10,819 bases of DNA from Candidatus Eiseniibacteriota bacterium (GTDB lineage Bacteria; Eisenbacteria; RBG-16-71-46): assembly GCA_021414165.1 (NCBI GenBank), contig JAIOPA010000017.1, positions 1 to 10,819 on the forward strand, read 5' to 3'. Of this stretch, positions 1 to 5,660 are shown one piece after another. Under the pieces are notes generated by a model, which was given only the letters and a program-made list of their open reading frames with translations, ran no database searches and was not told where the DNA came from. Position 1 is the first letter of the stretch, and each line of letters opens with the position of its first letter. The translations under genes were made by a program, and so were the position numbers.

Positions 1-31
1 CCGGTCCATCGATGGTGACCACGAAGCTCAT
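1..31 (-). CDS. cmk: Cytidylate kinase, N-terminal fragment (runs off window)
   Basis: Only the first ten codons are present, reading MSFVVTIDGP. The string TIDGP is the start of the P-loop of cytidylate kinase (TIDGPxGxGKS in the family), which phosphorylates CMP and dCMP. The ATG overlaps the aroA stop codon as ATGA, which implies translational coupling. The order aroA then cmk is common in bacteria and supports the call. The rest of the gene lies beyond position 1, so the lysine of the P-loop and the CMP-binding domain cannot be checked. Confidence 0.82.
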   Translation of the reverse strand, partial: MSFVVTIDGP

Positions 32-1374
32 GCCGCGTCCTCCGGCACCAGCGCGCCGCCCAACTCCGCGAGCGTCTCGAAGAACGCCGGGTACGACGTG
101 GGAACGCTCGCAAGGTCGTCGAACCACACGGGCTCGCTGCAACGCGTGCCGAGCACGGCGAACGCCATGGCGATGCGATGGTCATGGTGCGTCACGATGC
201 GCGCGCCGCCGCGAGGCGTGCCGCCGGTGACGGCCAGACCGTCGGGTGATTCGTGCGCCTCGATACCCACCGCGCGCAGGCCGGCCGCGAGCGAGGCGAT
301 GCGATCGCTCTCCTTCACACGCAACTCGCCCGCTCCGGTGAGCTGCGACGTGCCCTCGGCCGCGGACGCGAGCAGCACCCACGCGGGCGCTTCGTCGACC
401 ATGCGCGGCAACCACTCGGCCGGCACGGTGAACGGCGCAAGCCGCTCGGGCCCGCGCACGGTGACATCGCCCGCGGGCTCGCCCGCCGCATCGCGCTCGT
501 TCGCGATCGAGACGTGCGCACCCATGGCCGCGAGCACATCGAGCAGCCCCGTGCGCGTGGGATTCAGGTTCACGCCGCGCGCGGTGACCTCGGCTCCTGG
601 CGTCATGGCCGCAGCGGCCAGGAAGAACGCAGCCGACGAGAAATCCCCCGGCACATCGACATCGGTGGCCACGAGCCGTGCGCCACCCTGCACGATGACC
701 CGGCGACCGCCATGCGAGAGTTCGTGGCGTTCCAGCGCCACGCCGAACGCGGGCAGCATGCGCTCGGTGTGATCACGCGCGGGCCCCGGCAGCGTGACGC
801 GCGTGCGACCCGAGGCCGCGAGGCCCGCGAGCAGCGTGCACGTGGCGACCTGCGCGCTGGCCATGGGCACCTCGTAGTCGATGCCGGTGAGCGGCCCGCC
901 ATGCACCGTGAGCGGGGGCGTGAGCGACTCGCCCTGGCCTTCGAGCCGGGCGCCCATGCGGCCCAAGGGTTCGGCGATCCGGCGCATGGGACGGCGCGAC
1001 AACGAGGCATCGCCCACGAAGCGAGTCACGAACGGCTGCGGGGCCACGATGCCGGCCAACAAGCGCAGTGTGGTGCCCGAGTTGCCCGCATCGATGTCGT
1101 GCTGTGGCGCGCGCAAGTGACCCGCGGTGCCACGGACATCCCAGCCACCGTCACACGGCGTGACCGTGGCGCCCAACGCGGCCGCAGCAGTCGCCGAGCT
1201 GGCGCAGTCCTCGCCCGGGTTCGCGCCACGCACACGCGTCACACCGTCGGCCAGGAGGCCGAACAACACGGCGCGATGCGTGATGGACTTGTCGCCGGGA
1301 GGCGCGAACGCGCCGGCGAGCGGCTGCCCGCGGCGAACGCCCCAACGGGCAGCCGGACGCGCGGACGAGCTCAG
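28..1374 (-). CDS. aroA: 3-phosphoshikimate 1-carboxyvinyltransferase (EPSP synthase), probable CTG start
   Basis: EPSP synthase joins shikimate-3-phosphate and phosphoenolpyruvate in the shikimate pathway, in the cytoplasm. From the start proposed here (448 residues) the visible motifs are PPGDKSITHR at 25-34 (Lys29, Ser30 and Arg34 bind substrate), GNSGTTLRLL at 97-106, RPMRRIAEPL near 128-137, the catalytic Asp327 in MVDEAP, RVKESDR at 352-358 (Glu355) and DHRIAMAFAVLG near 398-409. The only ATG/GTG/TTG in frame is the GTG at 1269. Starting there would delete PGDKSITHR, which no active family member lacks. The frame stays open upstream of it. The best candidate is CTG at 1374, which overlaps the preceding stop as CTGA and has GGGGAAG about seven bases before it. 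ATGA overlaps occur at four other junctions in this window, so CTG may be a mutated or miscalled ATG. Identity is nearly certain; the start is not. Confidence 0.93.
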   Translation of the reverse strand: MSSSARPAARWGVRRGQPLAGAFAPPGDKSITHRAVLFGLLADGVTRVRGANPGEDCASSATAAAALGATVTPCDGGWDVRGTAGHLRAPQHDIDAGNSGTTLRLLAGIVAPQPFVTRFVGDASLSRRPMRRIAEPLGRMGARLEGQGESLTPPLTVHGGPLTGIDYEVPMASAQVATCTLLAGLAASGRTRVTLPGPARDHTERMLPAFGVALERHELSHGGRRVIVQGGARLVATDVDVPGDFSSAAFFLAAAAMTPGAEVTARGVNLNPTRTGLLDVLAAMGAHVSIANERDAAGEPAGDVTVRGPERLAPFTVPAEWLPRMVDEAPAWVLLASAAEGTSQLTGAGELRVKESDRIASLAAGLRAVGIEAHESPDGLAVTGGTPRGGARIVTHHDHRIAMAFAVLGTRCSEPVWFDDLASVPTSYPAFFETLAELGGALVPEDAA

Positions 1375-2051
1375 CGGTTCGTCTTCCCCGCGGCCTTCTT
1401 CTTCTTGGACCGCGCGGCAGGCTTCTTCTTGGGGGCAGCCTTCTTCTTGGCAGCCTTCTTCACGACTGGCTTTGCCGACGTCTTCACCGCCTTCTTCGCG
1501 GTCTTCTTCGCAATCTTCTTGGCAGCCTTCTTGGCGGCCTTCTTGCCAACCTTCTTGGCAACCTTCTTCACGGCGGCCTTCGCGACCGGGGCCGACTTCG
1601 GCATGGGCTTGCGCTTGGGCGACGGCTTCTCGGGCGCGAGTGCGGCGCGCAGCGCCTGCAGGTTGCGCCAGGTCACGAACTCCTCGATGCGGCCACGCAG
1701 CTCACGATCGAGCCCCGAGAACATGCAGGCCAGCTCGTACGGCGTGCCCGACGTATCGCCCGAGCGCTGCGAGCAGCGCACCACGATGCCCTCACACTTC
1801 ACCAGCTCCTGCCCCTCACCGCGGCCCGGCAACGCCGGCAGCACGATGGTGAGCTGGACCTTGGAGAGCGGCGCCAGGTAGTGCGACGCATGGCAGTAGA
1901 TGCCACTGGAGGAGATGTTCTGGCTCTCGGTGACGAGCTGCGGGGCACCCGCGGCGATCCCGGCCTCGACGCGCATGGTGAGCTTGGCATCGGCACGCTC
2001 GCTACCACGGCGCTCGCGCCCACTCCTCGCGGACGTCTTCTTCACCGCCAT
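1371..2051 (-). CDS. PilZ-domain protein with histone-H1-like lysine-rich C-terminal tail
   Basis: This 226-residue protein has two parts. Residues about 12-129 form a PilZ domain, the cyclic-di-GMP receptor fold. Both ligand motifs are present: RxxxR as R15-GSE-R19 and (D/N)xSxxG as NISSSG at 45-50. Residues 141-226 form a low-complexity basic tail with 34 lysines in 86 positions, made of AKK, AAKK and KKxAKK units with Pro and Ala and almost no acidic residues. It resembles the C-terminal domain of histone H1 and bacterial H1-like proteins, which bind DNA or RNA without sequence specificity. There is no signal peptide or membrane segment. The start is fixed by GGAGG five bases before the ATG and by the 10-base overlap with the end of the rnr-like gene. 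My inference is a cyclic-di-GMP-responsive nucleic-acid or polyanion binder; the partner is unknown. Tail composition could also serve ribosome or envelope binding. Confidence 0.85.
   Translation of the reverse strand: MAVKKTSARSGRERRGSERADAKLTMRVEAGIAAGAPQLVTESQNISSSGIYCHASHYLAPLSKVQLTIVLPALPGRGEGQELVKCEGIVVRCSQRSGDTSGTPYELACMFSGLDRELRGRIEEFVTWRNLQALRAALAPEKPSPKRKPMPKSAPVAKAAVKKVAKKVGKKAAKKAAKKIAKKTAKKAVKTSAKPVVKKAAKKKAAPKKKPAARSKKKKAAGKTNR
1381..1580 (-). repeat. Degenerate AAG/GCC-rich repeat tract coding the lysine tail
   Basis: Within the PilZ gene the plus strand shows repeated cttctt, cttcttggc and ggcagccttctt units, corresponding to lysine-lysine-alanine codons on the minus strand. 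The units are irregular, so this is a low-complexity coding tract rather than a clean tandem array. Such tracts can change length by slippage. It is also the sequence immediately upstream of the aroA start. Confidence 0.6.
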
Positions 2052-3765
2052 CCTTGCCTCCTGTGTGCACGGCGTCCTCGCCGCGGTTCGCCCTCATCGA
2101 GCGCCAGATCGCATGTGCGCGCGGGAACATCGACCCGCGCGATCGTGACCACGACCGGGTCGCCCAGCGTGAAGCGGCGGCGCGTTCGTTGTCCCGTGAG
2201 CCGTACCCCTGCAGCGTCCAGTTCGAAGCGATCGTCGAGCTGATCCGATACCGCGACGAAACCGTCGACGGGCGGATCCTCCAACTCCACGAAGAAGCCT
2301 CTGGGAACGAGCCCGGAGATACTACCCGATGCGCGGTCCCCGAGTCTCCCCGCCAGAAGGCGCAGTCCCTTGACCTTGGTCCCCTCGCGTTCGGCATCGG
2401 TCGCGTCCTGCTCGCGCGCGCTGCAGGTGACCGCGAGCGTGGCGGTCTCGGTGGGGTCCCAGGCACCGTCCTTGCGGCGCTGGATCCATTCGCGCACCCG
2501 GCGATGATTGTGCAGGTCGGGATAACGCCGGATCGGCGAGGTGAAGTGCAGGTACTCGAGCGTGGCGAGCCCGAAGTGCCCGAGATCGCGCTCGAGGTAG
2601 CGCGCGCGCGTCATGGAGCGCAGCACGAGCCGGTGCAGCACCCGCTTCTTGGGCTCATCGAGCGGCATGGCGAGCAGCGCCTGCAGGGCCTTGTGCGGAT
2701 CGGCCTCATGGCCCAGACGCGGCAGCCCCAACACGCGTAGCATCTCGTCCAGCTCGAGCATCTTGCGGTCGGACGGCGGCTCGTGAACGCGCCACAGCAC
2801 ACCGGCCTGGCGCAACGCACCGGACTCGCCCACACAACGATTCGCGAGGAGCATGAACTCCTCCACGAGTTCATGGCTCTCGAGGTGCGCGCGGCGCTCC
2901 ATGGCGAGCGTGTTGCCGTGCTCGTCGAGCCGCGCCTTCACCTCGAGTGACTCCAACGCCAGTGCACCGGCCGCGAAGCGCCGGCGGCGCAGCTGGCGCG
3001 CAAGCCGCATGAGCAGTCCCACGGACTCGGCCTGATCGGCAGGCAGCGCGCCCGCGCCATCGAGCTCGGCCTGGACCTGCTCGTACGACAGGCTCGCGCG
3101 GCTGCGGATCACGCACTCGCCGAAGCGATAGCCATGCAGCACGCCGAGCTCGTCCAGTTCGGCGAACACCGAGAGCACCAGCCGGTCCACGCCATCGCGC
3201 AGCGAACACAGATCCGCCGACAGCTTCTCGGGCAACATGGGGATCACGCCGCCCGGCAGATAGCAGCTCGTGCCACGCTCGCGCGCCTCGACATCGAGTG
3301 GCGAGCCGTCACGCACGTACCACGAGACATCGGCGATATGGATGCCGACCTCGTAGCGTCCGTCGCCCAACGCGCGCACGGCGAGCGCATCGTCGTGATC
3401 GCGGGCATCGGCCGGATCGATCGTCATGACCAGGTCGTCGCGCCGGTCCTCGCGGCCCGCGAACTCCTGCGGGCCCGGTTCGGCGTACGCCTCGGCCTCG
3501 GCTACAGCCTCGGGTGCGAACGAGACTCGGAGCCGGAACTGCGAGGCGACGGTGGCGTCATCCCATTCGGGGCGATCATCTGCCCCCAATACCTCGACGA
3601 GATGCGCCGGACCATCCCACGCGACCTCCGCGATGACCCAATCGCCATCGTCCGGCGCGTGTGTCCCCCGCCACTGCAGCGGGCGGACCGGTCCACGCTT
3701 CGCCGGCTCGAAACTCCATCGGCCGCGCGCAAAGTGCGCGCGGCCGAGGAGCCGGCGTACGGCAT
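2042..3765 (-). CDS. rnr: RNase R/RNase II-family 3'-5' exoribonuclease with broken or unusual start
   Basis: Exoribonuclease of the RNB family, which degrades RNA processively from the 3' end. Numbering from the in-frame TTG at 3589, the metal-binding motif TIDPADARDHDDAL gives Asp58, Asp64, Asp66 and Asp67 with exactly the family spacing. EEFMLLANRCVGE lies near 243-255, HFTSPIRRYPDLHNHR near 348-363, and a C-terminal S1 RNA-binding domain at about 416-499. The TTG is not the true start. In the same frame, coding continues upstream through residues reading AVRRLLGRAHFARGRW and then PDDGDWVIAEVAWDGPAHLV, a cold-shock-like OB segment, but no ATG, GTG or TTG occurs there. An ATG at 3765 with AAGGGA five bases upstream is well placed but one frame off; adding one base after it would give an intact protein of about 574 residues. 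Either a base is missing (mutation or assembly error) or initiation is non-canonical. The single short N-terminal OB region makes it smaller than E. coli RNase R. Confidence 0.85.
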
Positions 3766-3785
3766 CGGGGTCCCTTGCGGGACGA

Positions 3786-3881
3786 CTAGCGGACGCGCTT
3801 CTTATGGCGGTTCTTCCGCAGGCGCTTCTTCCGCTTGTGGGTCGCGATCTTCTTACGCTTCCGCTTCTTCCCCGATCCCAT
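3786..3881 (-). CDS. 31-residue COX24/AURKAIP1-like (bS22/mS38-type) basic mini-protein
   Basis: A 31-codon gene with AAGGAG five bases before its ATG, ending in TAG. The product starts MGSGKKRKRKKIATHKRKKR and continues LRKNRHKKRVR: about two thirds Lys/Arg/His, with no acidic residue. From memory it closely resembles the small proteins of Bacteroidota annotated as AURKAIP1/COX24 domain-containing, which share the SGKKRKR, KIATHKRKKR and KNRHKK segments. That domain also defines mitochondrial ribosomal protein mS38 and mycobacterial bS22, which sit in rRNA on the small subunit. A role as a ribosome-associated protein is therefore likely but inferred. It lies between the HU gene and the rnr-like gene, consistent with a translation and nucleic-acid housekeeping group. 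It falls below the length cut-off of most gene finders. Confidence 0.8.
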   Translation of the reverse strand: MGSGKKRKRKKIATHKRKKRLRKNRHKKRVR

Positions 3882-3922
3882 CACATCTCCTTATTGGGTG
3901 ACTATCGCCATGGACGCACGCG

Positions 3923-4231
3923 TTAGACCGCGGCGCCTGACTCCTGCTCGACCCCGGCCTCGAGGACCTGGGCTTTGAGTTCCTTGCTCGGCTTGAACAC
4001 CGGCACCAACTTCGCCGGCACCTGGACTTCTGTCCCGCTGCGCGGGTTGCGCGCGCGACGCGCACGGCGCTCACGCACCTTGAACGTCCCGAATCCACGG
4101 ATCTCGAGGTGCCTGCCCTCGCTGAGCGCGCGGCAGACGGAATCGAGCATACCGTCGATGATCACAGCCGTATGATTCCGCGACAAACCCGTGGTCGCGG
4201 CGATCTCCTCCACCAGGTCCGCCTTGGTCAT
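3923..4231 (-). CDS. HU/IHF-family nucleoid DNA-bending protein
   Basis: A 102-residue histone-like protein that binds the DNA minor groove as a dimer and bends DNA. Visible signatures are the N-terminal MTKADLVEEIAATTGLS helix, EIRGFGTFKVRERRARRARN at 43-62, the intercalating Pro63 in RNPRSG at the tip of the beta arm, and the closing VPVFKPSKELK. The arm motif RNPRSGTEVQVPA is closer to the IHF-alpha/HimA style than to classic HU, but in phyla of this kind such proteins are usually homodimeric, so I do not name a subunit. The ATG is seven bases after GGAGG. The gene follows the FmdB gene by 24 bases and probably shares its promoter. The C-terminal extension after KELK (about 16 residues, rich in Glu and Ala) is slightly longer than usual. 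Confidence 0.95.
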   Translation of the reverse strand: MTKADLVEEIAATTGLSRNHTAVIIDGMLDSVCRALSEGRHLEIRGFGTFKVRERRARRARNPRSGTEVQVPAKLVPVFKPSKELKAQVLEAGVEQESGAAV

Positions 4232-4255
4232 CGATGTCCTCCGGGTGGATCGTCC

Positions 4256-4483
4256 CTAGTCCTGATGCGCGTCCCTGCGGCACGCACAATCGCTGGACCC
4301 GCACGGGCCCGGAGCGGTTGCTGACCTGCTCGCGGACGATGCGACCACTGCGAATGTGCTGAGCCGCCGCTCGGATCGTGTGGCCCCGCACTGCGGACAG
4401 GCCGGTGCCGGGGAATCCCAACGATCCTGAAGCGACTCCCATGCGTGCCGGCAGCCCGGACAGCCGTATTCATAGAGCGGCAT
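4256..4483 (-). CDS. FmdB-family zinc ribbon protein
   Basis: A 75-residue protein that opens MPLYEYGCPGC, the hallmark of the FmdB/CxxC_CxxC_SSSS family of putative regulatory zinc ribbons. Cys8 and Cys11 form the first knuckle and Cys29 and Cys32 (CPQCG) the second, so a single Zn(II) site is expected. The family's SxF motif appears as RRLSTFAVV. The C-terminal 25 residues are Ser, Ala and Cys rich and variable, as is common. The biochemical role of the family is not established. The start is supported by AGGGGGTC just upstream and by a promoter about 30-60 bases upstream of the ATG (4513-4541), making this the first gene of a transcription unit that continues into HU. Confidence 0.88.
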   Translation of the reverse strand: MPLYEYGCPGCRHAWESLQDRWDSPAPACPQCGATRSERRLSTFAVVASSASRSATAPGPCGSSDCACRRDAHQD

Positions 4484-4512
4484 GCCTGACCCCCTGTCGC
4501 ATGGACCGCGTC

Positions 4513-4541
4513 AAGATAAACGCAAGTGCCGTTTGACTCAA
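4513..4541 (-). promoter_or_regulatory. Candidate sigma70-type promoter for the fmdB-HU unit
   Basis: On the minus strand TTGAGT (4541-4536), a 17-base spacer and TATCTT (4518-4513) match a housekeeping promoter. The -35 box overlaps the stop codon of the last BMC-P gene. Transcription would begin near 4506, leaving a leader of about 20-25 bases before the fmdB ATG. This places the boundary between the microcompartment operon and the housekeeping genes. Confidence 0.6.
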
Positions 4542-4834
4542 GCCCCGCCCGCCGGGCCGCTCGCCCCGGGAGGGTCGACCTCGTCCACCACGCCCACCAC
4601 CACGGTCCGGACCGGGCCCCTCGGCAGGCCCAGGACCTGGGCTGCGGCGTTGCCCTCATCGGACACCAGGACGCGGTCGCCGACGCCCGCCTGGACCGTG
4701 TCCAGCGCGATCATGGGGGCCGCGGCGGCCCGGCCAGGAGCGGCTTCCGGGGCCACCAGCAACAACTTCTGGGCCGCCAGATGCGGGTGCTTGATGGTCG
4801 CGACCACCTCACCGAGGACCCGGGCGAGGAACAT
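4538..4834 (-). CDS. BMC-P (EutN/CcmL) pentameric shell vertex protein, copy 3
   Basis: A 98-residue EutN/CcmL-family protein; pentamers of this family cap the vertices of microcompartment shells. It opens MFLARVLGEVVATIKHPHLA, followed by QKLLLVAPE, then the conserved IALDTVQAGVGDRVLVSDEG and VRTVVVGVVDEVDPP, which is the family's strand order. In place of the usual GSSAR after the VLV strand it has EGNAAAQ. The start lies two bases after the stop of the preceding BMC-P gene. It is the last gene of the operon. The short Gly/Pro/Ala tail (GASGPAGGA) is likely disordered. Confidence in the family is high; which of the three vertex proteins dominates in the shell cannot be told. Confidence 0.94.
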   Translation of the reverse strand: MFLARVLGEVVATIKHPHLAAQKLLLVAPEAAPGRAAAAPMIALDTVQAGVGDRVLVSDEGNAAAQVLGLPRGPVRTVVVGVVDEVDPPGASGPAGGA

Positions 4835-4836
4835 GC

Positions 4837-5106
4837 TCAGAGCCCGCCCACGTGATCGATCAGTCCCACGATGGCGGCGTCGGCCGGGTTCTCGGGGTTG
4901 GCCAGCGCCACGGCGGCCTCGCGGCCACGGACCACGAACACGCGCTGGCCGGGGGCAGCCGAGACCAAGTCGATGGCTGCGAACGGCCGGCCGCCCGCGG
5001 GCTGGCCCGCAGGGTCGGTGGCCTCGAGCAGCAACATCCGGTGGCCCTTCCAGGCCGGCACCTTCTCGGTGGCGACCACGGTCCCGATGACGCGCGCGAA
5101 CAGCAT
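4837..5106 (-). CDS. BMC-P (EutN/CcmL) pentameric shell vertex protein, copy 2
   Basis: An 89-residue EutN/CcmL-family protein. It opens MLFARVIGTVVATEKVPAWK, then GHRMLLLEATDPAG, FAAIDLVSAAPGQRVFVVRG and DAAIVGLIDHVGGL, matching the five-stranded barrel of vertex proteins. The loop after the fourth strand reads RGREAAVAL instead of GSSAR. It starts two bases after the BMC-T stop and ends two bases before copy 3. Side-by-side copies 2 and 3 suggest local duplication followed by divergence, with copy 1 separated by the aldehyde dehydrogenase and BMC-T genes. Confidence 0.94.
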   Translation of the reverse strand: MLFARVIGTVVATEKVPAWKGHRMLLLEATDPAGQPAGGRPFAAIDLVSAAPGQRVFVVRGREAAVALANPENPADAAIVGLIDHVGGL

Positions 5107-5108
5107 GG

Positions 5109-5660
5109 CTAGATCACCCGGGCGCGGAGCCGTGCATCCATGCGCGGAATGACCACGGCGCGCGCAAGCAATCCGCGCTTCTGCGCATCGGCGCGGCCCG
5201 CGGCGATGGCGGCCTGCACATCGGGCAGCCCGCCGGACAACAGCACCACGCCCTTGCCACCGATGCCATTGGCGAGCCGCAGGTCACGCAGCGTGATGGC
5301 CGCCGACTTGGCGGCGACATCGGCCGCGACGATAGCCGAGGCCGCGGTGAGCGTCTCCAGGATACCGATCGAGTCGTCGTTGGACGGCGGCACGGTCCCG
5401 CGCAGCGCCGGCATGACGCCGTCGTGCAACTGCGGGATGAACAGCTGATCGAGCAATGTGTCGGCCGCGATCTCGATGCCTTTTCGATGGGCCGAGCGCA
5501 CGGTGGCGACCTCACCCCCGACCACGATCCAGTAGCGGCCGGGCGACAGGATGCTCGCGGCCAGCAGTTCGACCTCGGCCTGCTTCATCATGGCATCGGC
5601 GGTCACGTAGCCCTGCGCGATGCTCGAGGTCTCGATGGCGGCGATGGCGACAGGGTTCAT
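5109..5660 (-). CDS. BMC-T (PduT-like tandem-domain) trimeric shell protein lacking the Fe-S cysteine
   Basis: A 183-residue protein with two BMC domains in tandem (about 3-88 and 97-180), forming pseudohexameric trimers in microcompartment facets. It follows PduT closely: AIETSSIAQGYVTADAMMKQ, ILSPGRYWIVVGGEVATV, then SIGILETLTAASAIVAADVA, LANGIGGKGVVLLSGG and VVIPR. In PduT, Cys38 in the ICPGK loop holds a [4Fe-4S] cluster at the threefold pore. Here the matching residue is Ser39 (LSPGR) and the protein contains no cysteine at all, so it cannot bind that cluster in the known way. The start at 5660 overlaps the aldehyde dehydrogenase stop as ATGA; an upstream in-frame start adding ten residues lacks homology and is rejected. 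Its second-domain edge motif is VIPRMD rather than VIPRPH. Confidence 0.93.
   Translation of the reverse strand: MNPVAIAAIETSSIAQGYVTADAMMKQAEVELLAASILSPGRYWIVVGGEVATVRSAHRKGIEIAADTLLDQLFIPQLHDGVMPALRGTVPPSNDDSIGILETLTAASAIVAADVAAKSAAITLRDLRLANGIGGKGVVLLSGGLPDVQAAIAAGRADAQKRGLLARAVVIPRMDARLRARVI

Noticed and set aside
1381..1580. Regular tandem repeat or CRISPR-like array suggested by recurring cttctt units
   Set aside because: The units are irregular, have no spacers, and are fully explained by lysine/alanine codons of the PilZ protein tail.
253..1881. Long plus-strand open frame (542 codons) opposite aroA and the PilZ gene
   Set aside because: It is antisense to two well-supported genes, is rich in Arg, His and Ala with no motif, and its C-terminal FF/AAFF strings merely mirror the lysine-tail repeats. 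It is a by-product of high GC.
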